This document shows positions 17,092 to 25,370 of a DNA stretch of 64,000 nt, piece after piece. A program made the position numbers and the translations under genes. The notes under the pieces are model-generated. The model saw nothing but the letters and a program-made list of their open reading frames with translations, did not search any database and was not told where the DNA came from. The stretch is from CAWATZ01 sp963784995 (GTDB lineage: Bacteria > Planctomycetota > Planctomycetia > Gemmatales > Gemmataceae). Position 1 is the first letter of the stretch. Every line of letters starts with the position of its first letter. Location of the stretch: contig CAWATZ010000001.1 of NCBI GenBank assembly GCA_963784995.1, positions 1 through 64,000 of the forward strand, written 5' to 3'.

Positions 17092-18015
17092 TTACTTCTT
17101 TGCTGCCCGGGCCCCGACAAAGCGATGCCCGGTCGCTTCCATCGGGAAGGCGTAGAGGGACGTGCGTGCCGTCACGTAGAGCGTCTTCATGTCCTTGCCG
17201 CCGAAGCAGCAGTTGGAGGGCCCCTCGGGAATCGGGATCGTGCCCAGCGTCTTGCCTTCCGGCGAGAGCACCAGGATGCTGCTTGCCGCGGGCTGCGTCA
17301 GGTAGAGGTTGCCCTTGGTATCCACCGTCAGGCCGTCGCCCGACCGTTCGACCGTGCCCAGCGCCTTGCCCGCGCCAAGCACTCCCGGCTTCTCGATGGG
17401 ATAGGCCAGCAGGGCCGCCTTGCCCGACAGCAGCACGTAGAGGGTCTTCTCGTCGGGGGACAGCAGCACGCCGTTGGGTCGGGGCTGGTCGTCGATTAAC
17501 CGGGTCACCTTGCCGTCGGGTGCCAGGAAGTACACGCCCTCCTTGCCCTGCGGCCGCTCCTTGCGGAAGGTGGGATCGGTGAAGTAGACACCGCCCTGGC
17601 GGTCAATGGTCAGGTCGTTGGGAGAGTTGAAGCGTTTCCCCTCGTAACCGTCGGCCAGGGTCTCGACCTTGCCGGTCTTGACGTCCACCGCGACGATCTT
17701 GCCCGCGTTGCCCTGGCAGGCAACCAGCCGGCCCTTCGGATCGAACCTCAGGCCATTGCAGCCCTCGCTGTTCTCCAGCACGGTCGAGAGCTTGCCCTGA
17801 AGATCGACCATGAGGATCTTGTTATTGGGAATGTCGGTGAAGTAGACGTTGCCCTCGGCGTCCGGCGTGGGGCCTTCGGTGAACTTGAAGCCGGTCTGGA
17901 CCTTGACGGCCGGGCCGGTGGGGCCGATGCCGGCGATGGCTGAGGGCTTCTCCTCACCGGCTGCCGGGGCGATCAGGACCAGGGAGAGACTGCACATTGC
18001 GAGCAGGCAACGCAT
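17092..18015 (-). CDS. SMP-30/gluconolactonase-like secreted beta-propeller
   Basis: 307 residues with a signal peptide (MRCLLAMCSLSLVLIAPAAG), so likely exported. Repeated propeller blades follow, with FTEGPTPDAEGNVYFTDIPN, RFNSPNDLTIDRQGGVYFTD and SGDGLTVDTKGNLYLTQP. The Glu of FTEGP, Asn/Asp of SPNDL and Asp of SGDGL are the usual divalent-metal ligands of SMP-30 lactonases. It probably hydrolyses a sugar lactone. The ATG at 18015 is preferred (GGAGG at 18024-18028); another in-frame ATG lies at 18021 but too close to that site. Confidence 0.85.
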   Translation of the reverse strand: MRCLLAMCSLSLVLIAPAAGEEKPSAIAGIGPTGPAVKVQTGFKFTEGPTPDAEGNVYFTDIPNNKILMVDLQGKLSTVLENSEGCNGLRFDPKGRLVACQGNAGKIVAVDVKTGKVETLADGYEGKRFNSPNDLTIDRQGGVYFTDPTFRKERPQGKEGVYFLAPDGKVTRLIDDQPRPNGVLLSPDEKTLYVLLSGKAALLAYPIEKPGVLGAGKALGTVERSGDGLTVDTKGNLYLTQPAASSILVLSPEGKTLGTIPIPEGPSNCCFGGKDMKTLYVTARTSLYAFPMEATGHRFVGARAAKK

Positions 18016-18163
18016 GGCCATTTCCTCCACAAAGCGCCTTGGGATCGATTGGCGATAGGGCTGTTGTAGCAGGTTCACTGGACCGGGCCAGCATCTCCGG
18101 TTACTCTGCAAGGGAAAGCCGATTCTGACTGTTGTGCCGGGCAGTGTCAGCACGAGGGAAACC

Positions 18164-18895
18164 ATGACAGAGAGGGAAGCATTTCTGAAGGCGATCCGCG
18201 AGGCACCGGACGACGATGACTTGCGGCTGGTGTTTGCCGACTGGCTGGAAGAAAACGGCGACCCGCAGAGGGCGCAGTTCATCCGCCTGTCGATCGCGGC
18301 GGCGCGCCTCCCCGAAGGCCAGCGGGAACCCCCTGAACTGTTCGACGAGCGGATCGACCTCTTCCACGCCATTGACGAGCACGTCTACAAGGAACTCCGC
18401 GTCTTCAAGGGCATTCAATGGATGGACGGCTTCTCCAGCGACCAGCGTGGGCTGTTCGAGTCAGCCGTGGTGCTGAGCCCGAAGACCCTGGTGGCCGAGG
18501 CGGACAAGGTGTGGTCGCTGACCTGCTTGCGTTTCCTGACGCTCCAGAACCCGCAACTGACGTCGCTGAAAGCCGTGCTGGCCCTCCCGCATCTTCGTTG
18601 CCTCCTCCAGCTGCGCATCACGGGCCGATGGATGGTGGACGACGAGGCCATCGCCGCGGTGGTCGCCTCGCCGAACCTCACCGGACTGCGGGGGCTGTAC
18701 CTGGCAGAAGGATCGATCACGAACAAGGGGGTAGCCCTTCTGGCAGAGGCCCCACTGATCGACCAGCTCCGCTCACTCGACCTGGAGAAGAACCCATCGA
18801 TCAACCCCGAGGGCGAGCAAGCGAAGCAGCTCCAGAAGCGCTGCGCGGGCCACTGCGCTCTCCACCTGAGCCGGCCGCGACGCCGGCGGCAGTGA
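18164..18895 (+). CDS. TIGR02996-domain protein with leucine-rich repeats
   Basis: 243 residues. The N-terminal 45 residues (MTEREAFLKAIREAPDDDD then LRLVFADWLEENGDPQRAQF) are the repeat-companion domain found almost only in Gemmata-like planctomycetes. Residues about 110-230 contain irregular leucine-rich repeats (LRFLTLQNPQL, LRGLYLAEGSITNKG, LRSLDLEKNPS). Function unknown; such proteins occur in large paralogous sets and a second one lies at 60682-62079. The earlier GTG at 18134 is less likely than the ATG at 18164. Confidence 0.85.
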   Translation: MTEREAFLKAIREAPDDDDLRLVFADWLEENGDPQRAQFIRLSIAAARLPEGQREPPELFDERIDLFHAIDEHVYKELRVFKGIQWMDGFSSDQRGLFESAVVLSPKTLVAEADKVWSLTCLRFLTLQNPQLTSLKAVLALPHLRCLLQLRITGRWMVDDEAIAAVVASPNLTGLRGLYLAEGSITNKGVALLAEAPLIDQLRSLDLEKNPSINPEGEQAKQLQKRCAGHCALHLSRPRRRRQ

Positions 18896-18937
18896 GCGAA
18901 CCTCGCGCTCGCGGACAAAAGAGCCCAAGCCCGAAGC

Positions 18938-19190
18938 GCCAGCGAGGGGGAACGTCTTCTCTCGCTGGCACACCCAAGAGAGGGAAGAGCAGAAGCGGCC
19001 GGAGAGAAAAGAAGCCAATGGCTGTCTCTCTGGGGAAGCCAATGGCGTCTTTGAATATACGGCCATTGATGTGCCGCCGCGGCTGGGTGAGGCGACCCGC
19101 CGCACGCTGGCCCATCAGCCCGACCTGTCCTGGATGGCAAATACGTTCCTGTCACTTCGGACCAGCAGGATTCTCCGGGTCCTTGGCTGA
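18938..19190. repeat. Hairpin repeat plus possible gene remnant
   Basis: GCCAGCGAG at 18938-18946 pairs with CTCGCTGGC at 18961-18969, a dispersed repeat type in planctomycetes. From about 19033 to a TGA at 19190 a plus-strand frame reads FEYTAIDVPPRLGEATRRTL, which looks protein-like but has no start and overlaps the end of the gene on the other strand. It may be a remnant. Confidence 0.35.
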
Positions 19191-20093
19191 CAGCAGTTTC
19201 CGCAACTCTTCCACCTGTTCTGGACTCAGCCCTTCCAGAAACCGCTGGGGAGTTAAGGTTTGCAGAAGCCACTCCGGAGTCAGCCCCTGCAAACGCCGTT
19301 CGAGAGGGACCGTCTCCAGCCACGCCTGGCGATCTTGCTCGGACAAAGCGAGCCATACCTCTTGGACGAGTTGCTTCATTTCATCTTCCGCGCCGAGGTG
19401 TTGCATGGCAAAGGCCTCCCCTTGCAGCTGAAATTGCTGCACCTGTTGGGCCAGATACACCACCAGGTCAGTATAGCCGACCTGACGGAGCTGAACATAG
19501 GTCTGCCGGGCCTCATGCAGAAACTGGGGACTGAACAGCGTCAGCAAGGGATGACTCTGCCCGGCCAGTTTCTCTGTCTCCAGCAGCCAGGTCCGATGGA
19601 TCGTCCCGCCTCCGCGCAGGTCCCAGATGCCCTCCGGTCCCTCGTGCCCCGTCACTCCCAGGGTGTCCAGCTCGTCACGGTACGGCTTGGTCAGGCGTGG
19701 GGCGATAACTACCAGGTGGAGCTTGCTGGGGTCCAGCAAGGGGTCCGTCTGGGCGCGGTACAGCAACGAGTAGGCCAGGAAGGTCTGGAAATCGCCGGCC
19801 CGCAAGGTTTCCGAGGGGCTCTTGAATTCGATCAAGGTGTAGTCGTTGAGGTATTCGGCCAGGCCAGCCAGCACCTTCTGCGCGTGCGGGGGCAAGTCGC
19901 CTTCGATCCGGCGTAACAGCACGACGTCGATTTTCAGAGGCATCAGGCCGACCAGAAGTTCCTCTTCCAGCTTGAAGTGGTTGCCCAGCTGCCAGCGCAG
20001 AAAGCTGGCCAGCAGCGGATGCCACCAGGTGCGGATTTTCCCCGGCTTGCTCTCGGAGGCTGACGGGGTAGGCGACGCGGGCGGAGGGTCCAT
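19152..20093 (-). CDS. PD-(D/E)XK-nuclease-like protein of the Rpn/transposase-associated type
   Basis: 313 residues. After a Pro/Ser-rich start, a basic segment and a beta-alpha core appear with KIDVVLL and YTLIEFKSPSETLRAGDFQ: an acidic residue and an E-x-K pair spaced like the PD-(D/E)XK catalytic core. The C-terminal 60 residues repeat LSPEQ/LTPEW-like motifs (LQGLTPEWLLQTLTPQRFLE), as seen in families related to Rpn recombination-promoting nucleases. Planctomycetes and cyanobacteria carry many copies of such genes. The ATG at 20093 has GGGAG upstream; a GTG at 20150 would lengthen it by 19 residues. Confidence 0.55.
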   Translation of the reverse strand: MDPPPASPTPSASESKPGKIRTWWHPLLASFLRWQLGNHFKLEEELLVGLMPLKIDVVLLRRIEGDLPPHAQKVLAGLAEYLNDYTLIEFKSPSETLRAGDFQTFLAYSLLYRAQTDPLLDPSKLHLVVIAPRLTKPYRDELDTLGVTGHEGPEGIWDLRGGGTIHRTWLLETEKLAGQSHPLLTLFSPQFLHEARQTYVQLRQVGYTDLVVYLAQQVQQFQLQGEAFAMQHLGAEDEMKQLVQEVWLALSEQDRQAWLETVPLERRLQGLTPEWLLQTLTPQRFLEGLSPEQVEELRKLLSAKDPENPAGPK

Positions 20094-20555
20094 GCGGGGC
20101 TCCCGATTGAGTAGAGATTGCGGTGGCTCTTCTGAAAGGGCGAGGATCACACACGGGGGTTATCCCGAGGGGCCACAGCATCTGGGGAGATTCTACCGCT
20201 GCCGGCGCGGCTTCACCAGACGCGGCCAGCCTGGCGACGGAGGTGAAGCGGCCCGGAAAGACTCGAGCGGCCGGCAATCCTTGCCCAGGGTCTGCAAAGC
20301 GCGCGGTTTAGCGAGGGGGGGGCTCCTTCCGGCCTCTCCGCCACGCCCCAGATTTTGCCAGGCAAGGCGGGCAGCGCTGCGGTGCAGTGGCAATTACCTT
20401 GTGTGTGTGACGGGGCGCAATGCAATCCACTCGGGACCTTCGCTCCGCAGGATCTGCTGGCAAAACCAGTCCGGAATGATTACACTGTCTTTACCATCGC
20501 GGTGTGCCCAGGCTTTCCGTGTGCCTCGGCCCACTCCGCCAGCGAGACAGGACCA
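20094..20555. other. 462-bp intergenic region
   Basis: Divergent promoters for the nuclease-like gene and the DUF1501 gene must lie here. I see no conserved protein, RNA gene or strong repeat. Confidence 0.4.
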
Positions 20556-21983
20556 ATGATGCCATCCCAGGACAGCCCTTGCCATTCAACCGTGACCCGG
20601 CGCACCTTCCTGATCGCCTCCGGTCTGGGGCTGGCGGGAGTGTCGGCAGGCATCCCGGCCCCGGCCGCTTCGACGGCTCCCGGTCGAACAGGCGGTCGCG
20701 CGCGCTCCACGATCCTGTTTTTCCTCAACGGCGGGGCGTCTCACGTGGATACCTGGGACATGAAGCCGGACGCCCCCGAAGAGTATCGCGGCCCGTTTCG
20801 ACCGATCGCTACCATGGCACCCGGCGTGCGTCTGTGTGAACACTTGCCCTTGCTGGCCCGCCAGGCACATCGACTGGCCGTCATCAACTCCGTGGCGGGG
20901 ACGGTCAACACCAACGACCACCATGCGGGTTACTACTACCAGCTGACCGGCCACGTCCCCGACCAGAGCTTCCTGACCCTGGGCAACAACCGCACGCCCA
21001 TGCCCGACGACTGGCCCTACGTGGGCTGCGTCGCAGCCGCCAAACGCAAAGCTCCTGGTCACCTCCCGTCCGCCATCACTCTGCCGCACAAGCCGGACCA
21101 GGCCCCGTACACCCGGCCAGGCCAGTTCGCGGCCCGCCTGGGCGTGGAGTACGACCCGCTGTACGTCCAGGGCAGCCGGGACCGGCCGCTGCTGTTCCAG
21201 GCGCCGGCGCTGGTGCTTCAGGGCAACGTGGACAGCAAACGACTGGCCGACCGGCAGCAACTGCGGCAGGTGCTCGACGGGGCCCGCCGCGGCTTGGATG
21301 AGCAGGCCCGGACCCGAACCTGGGATCGCCTGCAAAACCGGGCCCTGTCGTTGCTCACTTCGACACACACCCTTGAAGCCTTTGACGTGGCCCGGGAGCC
21401 GCTGGCGGTGCGCGAGCGCTACGGCAGCAACGTCAACGGCATGAGCCTGCTGCTGGCGCGGCGCCTGGTCGAGGCTGGCGTGCCGTTCGTGACCGTCTTC
21501 TGGATGGGGGACGCCAAACTCGCCGACAAGTGCAAGAGCGGCGGCGGCTGGGACACGCACGGCAACAACTTCAACTGCCTCAAGGACTGTCTGCTGCCGG
21601 AATTCGACCGTGCCTTCGCGGGCCTGCTGGAAGACCTGTCCGGCCGGGGCCTGCTGGACACGACCCTGGTTTTGGTGACCAGCGAGATGGGCCGCAAACC
21701 CAAGATCGGCGATCCCCGCAGCGGCGGCGTGTCCGGAGCGGGCCGCGATCACTGGACGCACTGCCTGAGCGTCCTGATGGCGGGCGGCGGCATCCGGGGA
21801 GGACAGACCTACGGCAAGAGCGACCGCCGGGCCGAGTACCCCGCCGACCGCCGCGTCACCCCCGCGGACGTTGCCGCCACGGTCTATCGGGCGATGGGCG
21901 TCCACGATCTGGAGGCACGCGACAAGGAAGGTCGGCCGTATCACCTGCTCGCCGAGGGGGAGCCCATCCTGGACCTGTTTTGA
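20556..21983 (+). CDS. DUF1501 (sulfatase-like) protein, Tat-exported
   Basis: 475 residues. The N-terminus has TRRTFLIASGLGLAGVSAG, a twin-arginine signal, so it is exported folded. The body carries FFLNGGASHVDTWDMKP, then HHAGYYYQLTG, GGGWDTHGNNF, VLVTSEMGRKPKI and GAGRDHWTHCLSVLMAGGG, hallmarks of DUF1501, a branch of the alkaline-phosphatase superfamily. In planctomycetes DUF1501 genes usually pair with a DUF1549/DUF1553 gene, thought to act in polysaccharide breakdown; none is present here. ATGATG at 20556 is taken as start. Confidence 0.9.
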   Translation: MMPSQDSPCHSTVTRRTFLIASGLGLAGVSAGIPAPAASTAPGRTGGRARSTILFFLNGGASHVDTWDMKPDAPEEYRGPFRPIATMAPGVRLCEHLPLLARQAHRLAVINSVAGTVNTNDHHAGYYYQLTGHVPDQSFLTLGNNRTPMPDDWPYVGCVAAAKRKAPGHLPSAITLPHKPDQAPYTRPGQFAARLGVEYDPLYVQGSRDRPLLFQAPALVLQGNVDSKRLADRQQLRQVLDGARRGLDEQARTRTWDRLQNRALSLLTSTHTLEAFDVAREPLAVRERYGSNVNGMSLLLARRLVEAGVPFVTVFWMGDAKLADKCKSGGGWDTHGNNFNCLKDCLLPEFDRAFAGLLEDLSGRGLLDTTLVLVTSEMGRKPKIGDPRSGGVSGAGRDHWTHCLSVLMAGGGIRGGQTYGKSDRRAEYPADRRVTPADVAATVYRAMGVHDLEARDKEGRPYHLLAEGEPILDLF

Positions 21984-22010
21984 CAGCGACAGGAGCTGGT
22001 CCGCCGCTGC

Positions 22011-22054
22011 CCAAGCGCAGGCCAGCCTGCCGGCCGGAGCGCACGCAGGCGTGC
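22011..22054. repeat. Repeat family B, intergenic copy
   Basis: CCAAGCGCAGGCCAGCCTGC plus CGGCCGGAGCGCACGCAGGC and GTGC, downstream of the DUF1501 stop. It matches the block inside the kinase gene at 9766-9812. Confidence 0.75.
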
Positions 22055-22206
22055 TTGCGTGCGCGGCTCGGCGGGCATCCCAGAATCCAGAGGGACGCCT
22101 CATGCTTCAGTTCCTCTGGCTGGAAATGTCTCGCTTGTGTATCTTGCCAATGCGTTTTCGGTCTGTCGCTCTAACAAGGCAGCAAAATCCAAGAGTTATC
22201 CGCTGC

Positions 22207-23382
22207 ATGACACCAATCGAGAGCCAGGGAAGCCCCAGCCTCCTGCCCGTTCCTGTCGTCGAACGGCCCCGGAAGCTGAAATTTGCCAGGGACACCGGGT
22301 TTCAAGCCGAGCTGCGGCGCCGGGTCGATAACTTCTTTCAAAGGACCGGCCGTCGCCCTCGCGACTGCCCGGGGATGTACGCCAAGATCGGCATCCTCCT
22401 GGCCTGCCTCGCGGTCTGCTACGTCCTGCTCGTGCTGGTAGTCCAGACCTGGTGGCTGGCCCTGCCCCTGGCCATGCTGCTGGGCCTGTTCATGGCTTCC
22501 ATCGGCTTCAACGTCCAGCACGACGGCGGCCATCTGGCCGTTTCCAACTATGCCTGGATCAACAAGCTGATGGCCATGACGCTGGACATGCTCGGCGGCA
22601 GCTCCCACAACTGGCACTGGAAGCATGGCGTCTTCCATCACACCTACGTCAACATCGCCGGCCACGACACCGACATCGACATGGGCATCTTCGGCCGGCT
22701 GTCGCCGCACCAGAAGTGGCTGCCCTTGCACCGCTGGCAGCACTACTATCTCTGGGTGCTCTATGGCTTGCTGGCGATCAAGTGGCACTTCTACGACGAT
22801 TACCATGACGTGATCGTCGGCCGGATTGGCGTGCAGCGTTTCCCCCGGCCCAGAGGTTGGGACCTGGCCGTCTTCCTGGCCGGCAAGACGACCTTTCTGA
22901 CCCTGGTCTTCGGCATTCCCTTGCTGTTCCATTCCCTGGGGGTGGTGCTGCTGTTCTGGCTCGTGACCGAACTGGTGCTGGGCGTCACCCTCAGCATTGT
23001 CTTCCAGCTGGCCCACATCGTGGGCGAGGCCGATTTTCCAGAGCCCCGGGCCGACACCGGCCGGATCGAGCAGGCCTGGACCATTCACCAGGTCGAGACC
23101 ACCGTGGACTTCGCCCGCAACAGCCGGGTCGTGTCCTGGCTGCTGGGCGGCTTGAACTTCCAGATCGAGCACCATCTCTTCCCGCGCATCTGCCACGTCC
23201 ATTACCCCGCCCTCTCGAAGGTGGTCGAGGAAACCTGCCGCGATTTCGGCGTCCGCTTTCAGGAGCACCCCACGCTCTGGGCCGGGGTCAAGGCCCACTT
23301 CCGCTGGCTCCGGCAGATGGGGCAGAGACCCACGCCGGCGCTTCCGGAGGAAGCTGCTTGTCCGCCGGCGCCGCCGGGGTAG
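22207..23382 (+). CDS. Membrane fatty-acid desaturase
   Basis: 391 residues. Three histidine boxes hold the di-iron centre: HDGGH (about residue 105), HGVFHH within WHWKHGVFHHTYVN (about 142), and QIEHHLFPRICHVHYP (about 320). Paired hydrophobic segments lie at about 60-100 and 220-265. The QxxHH third box is that of front-end and linoleoyl-CoA-type desaturases, which introduce a cis double bond into acyl lipids at the membrane. The ATG at 22207 is taken; longer readings upstream run through repeat B and lack family similarity. Monocistronic, 51 bp before the ThuA gene. Confidence 0.88.
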   Translation: MTPIESQGSPSLLPVPVVERPRKLKFARDTGFQAELRRRVDNFFQRTGRRPRDCPGMYAKIGILLACLAVCYVLLVLVVQTWWLALPLAMLLGLFMASIGFNVQHDGGHLAVSNYAWINKLMAMTLDMLGGSSHNWHWKHGVFHHTYVNIAGHDTDIDMGIFGRLSPHQKWLPLHRWQHYYLWVLYGLLAIKWHFYDDYHDVIVGRIGVQRFPRPRGWDLAVFLAGKTTFLTLVFGIPLLFHSLGVVLLFWLVTELVLGVTLSIVFQLAHIVGEADFPEPRADTGRIEQAWTIHQVETTVDFARNSRVVSWLLGGLNFQIEHHLFPRICHVHYPALSKVVEETCRDFGVRFQEHPTLWAGVKAHFRWLRQMGQRPTPALPEEAACPPAPPG

Positions 23383-23433
23383 AATGCACCCTCGGACCCC
23401 GACCCGTATCCTGGAAGCGATGGAGACTCCGCG

Positions 23434-24297
23434 ATGAAGCAACTGACACTCTGGTATCGTGCAACCCTGCTCCTGGCCATCCTGCCCGCGGTGCTGATCA
23501 CCGTCACCGGCGCCATCTCCGCTCCCGCCGAGGACAGTTCCAAGACGATTCGCGCCCTGCTGGTGATCGGCGGCTGCTGCCACGACTACGCCAAACAGAA
23601 GGAGATCCTCACCAAGGGCATCTCGGCACGGGCCAACGTCCAGTGGGTGATTGCCTACGACCCCGACAAGGGCATCAAGCACAAGAACCCCGTTTACGAC
23701 AACCCCGAGTGGTACAAGGGCTTCGACGTGGTCGTGCATGACGAGTGCTGCTCGGGGGTCGTGGACCTGAAGGTCATCGACGGCATTCTCAAGCCGCACC
23801 GCGAAGGGCTGCCGGCCGTGGTGCTGCACTGCGGCATGCACAGCTACCGCAGCGAGGGCTATCCCAAGGAGGTCACGCCCTGGTTTGCCTTCACCGGTCT
23901 GCCCAGCACCGGCCACGGACCCCAGCTGCCGATCGACATCACCTTCGTGGACCGCGAGAGCCCGATCACCCGGCCGCTAAAGGACTGGACCACGATCAAG
24001 GAGGAATTGTACAACAACTACGCCGGCAAGGTCCTGGACACCGCCCATCCCCTGGCTCGCGGCAAGCAGACGGTCAAGGGCAAGGACGGCAAGGAGACGG
24101 TCGTCGATTGCATCGTCACCTGGACCAACACCTACAAGGGCAAGACCCGCGTCTTCGCCACGACGCTGGGCCACAACAACGAAACCGTCGAAGATCCGCG
24201 GTATCTTGACCTGGTGACGCGAGGGCTGCTGTGGTCCGTGGACAAGCTCGACGAGGCGCACCTCAAGCCGGCCAAGAAGGTGCTGCTGAACGAGTAA
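23434..24297 (+). CDS. ThuA-domain secreted protein
   Basis: 287 residues with a signal peptide ending near residue 31. The ThuA-like fold (class I glutamine amidotransferase-like) shows in RALLVIGGCCHDY, FDVVVHDECCSGV, GLPAVVLHCGMHSYR, PIDITFVDRESPITRP and RVFATTLGHNNETVEDPRYL. ThuA proteins are linked to trehalose/sucrose use in rhizobia and are very common in planctomycetes next to DUF1080 and dehydrogenase genes, with an unproven role in glycan turnover. A strong 21-bp hairpin follows at 24329. Confidence 0.88.
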   Translation: MKQLTLWYRATLLLAILPAVLITVTGAISAPAEDSSKTIRALLVIGGCCHDYAKQKEILTKGISARANVQWVIAYDPDKGIKHKNPVYDNPEWYKGFDVVVHDECCSGVVDLKVIDGILKPHREGLPAVVLHCGMHSYRSEGYPKEVTPWFAFTGLPSTGHGPQLPIDITFVDRESPITRPLKDWTTIKEELYNNYAGKVLDTAHPLARGKQTVKGKDGKETVVDCIVTWTNTYKGKTRVFATTLGHNNETVEDPRYLDLVTRGLLWSVDKLDEAHLKPAKKVLLNE

Positions 24298-24328
24298 GCG
24301 ACCTCGCCGAAGCAAGATGATTCCTTCT

Positions 24329-24374
24329 GATTTATCGTTTCGCGCTCAGCCTCCTGAGCGCGAAACGATAAATC
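24329..24374. terminator. 21-bp perfect hairpin between convergent genes
   Basis: GATTTATCGTTTCGCGCTCAG (24329-24349) and its exact complement at 24354-24374 enclose a CCTC loop. It lies between the ThuA gene and the 3' part of the enolase-family gene on the other strand, so it may terminate both. No T run follows, and the sequence resembles a dispersed planctomycete repeat. Confidence 0.6.
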
Positions 24375-24388
24375 AATCGTCTTTCCCC

Positions 24389-24671
24389 TCACACCCGATA
24401 CTTCGCCACCTTCTTCTCATCCACCTCCACGCCCAGGCCCGGCCCCTCCGGCAGTTCCATGAAGCCGCGTTCGATCCGGTGCAGCGGCGTGATAATGTCT
24501 TCCTCCAATCCGTAATAGGTGCAGTCGTTTGCCAGGCTGAAATTGGGCGTGCTGGCCACAACGTGCAGCATGGCGGCGGTCTTCAGTCCCAGGTCGTGGG
24601 AGCAGTGAAAGACGCAGGGCACCCCGGCCGCCTCGCACAGGGCCGCCACCTTCTTGACCATGTTGTTGACC
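24389..24671 (-). pseudogene. 3' part of enolase-superfamily gene, cut off by the element
   Basis: The reading frame from the core TTGACC to the TGA at 24389 gives NNMVKKVAALCEAAGVPCVF, HCSHDLGLKTAAMLHVVAST and GLGVEVDEKKVAKYRV: the last third of the barrel of a mandelate racemase/muconate-lactonizing enzyme, with the HCSHD stretch near the active site. It lacks a start and cannot be made as an enzyme alone. Joining it to 30924-30119 through one copy of the core restores 363 codons exactly in frame. Confidence 0.85.
24666..24671. other. Left attachment core (TTGACC)
   Basis: Left copy of the crossover core, followed on its outer side by the enolase 3' part. Minus-strand context is AGGTCAACAACATGG. 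It continues directly into the codons NNMVKK of the host gene. Confidence 0.75.
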
Positions 24672-25021
24672 TCTCATGCACACTGGAACGGCCGGGCCGG
24701 GCCGCGGCGGTCCCCTGGCCGACCGGGCCGATCGCGGAGGCTGACCGGCCGGCCGGCAAGCCCCCTGGCCGGCCCGTGGCGCCGCGCGGCGGGGTTGCCG
24801 GTCGAATGGCCGGTCAGAGGACCGCGGCGGTCCTGTGGGCCGGCCCGTGGGCCGCGGAGGGGGAATCGAGGGAAGGCGGTCAGGAGAAGGGGCGGGAAGG
24901 GAAAGGGGTTGCCTGGCAGAGCTTGGGAGCCAGGCAACCCGCGCCCCTCGCTTCGGGGACGCAGATCAGGATAGCGAGCCGGCCGGGCCGGGCAAGCGCT
25001 CGAGGGGGACCGGATGCCACG

Positions 25022-25129
25022 GGTCGGGCGCCGCGGCCAGCCGGCCCGCGAGGTCGGGCGCCGCGGCCAGCCGGCCCGCGAGGTCGGGCGCCGCGGCCAG
25101 CCGGCCCGCGAGGTCGGGCGCCGCGGCCC
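25022..25129. repeat. 30-bp GC-rich tandem repeat, about 3.6 copies
   Basis: The unit beginning GGTCGGGCGCCGCGGCCAGC starts at 25022, 25052, 25082 and 25112 (last copy partial). Copies are identical and contiguous, with no spacers, so this is not CRISPR. It lies in the noncoding left part of the element. Confidence 0.9.
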
Positions 25130-25225
25130 GGCTCTTCGGTCGGCTTCACAACCCGAAGCCGCTTCCAGGGTTGTGGCCGCGGAGAGTGTTCCGCGGGGCT
25201 CTTTCCCGCCTCCGATCCCTCCCAG

Positions 25226-25348
25226 GGGGTATGTCCCCCTCTGGAGGTATCTCTGGAGGTATCTCTGGAACTATCAAAAGCCTGAAAACTAGGCATTTCA
25301 GGCCCAGAGCGATACCTCCAGAGATACCTCCAGAGGGGGACATACCCC
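25226..25348. repeat. 38-bp perfect inverted repeat with 12-bp iteron-like units
   Basis: Arms 25226-25263 and 25311-25348 are exact reverse complements separated by 47 bp. Within the left arm the 12-mer CTCTGGAGGTAT occurs twice in tandem and a third, variant CTCTGGAACTAT follows; the right arm has the mirror image. It lies 22 bp beyond the 3' end of the primase-helicase gene. The form is that of a replication origin or of a regulatory site; a terminator role is also possible. Confidence 0.85.
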
Positions 25349-25370
25349 TCCCCCCCTGCAAACCCCCCGA

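Noticed and set aside
18164..18895. Eukaryote-like LRR effector
   Set aside because: The TIGR02996 N-terminus marks it as a member of the large Gemmata-specific paralogous family.
22171..23916. Long minus-strand frame opposite desaturase and ThuA genes
   Set aside because: It covers two genes with unambiguous active-site motifs on the other strand.
25022..25129. Possible CRISPR array, suggested by tandem 30-bp repeats and by a CARF gene in the window
   Set aside because: Repeat units are contiguous with no unique spacers, and no cas gene is present anywhere in the window.
24690..25290. Long plus-strand reading frame through the GC-rich left part of the element
   Set aside because: It consists of translated tandem repeats and G/C-biased sequence, has no similarity to a family, and crosses the inverted repeat region.
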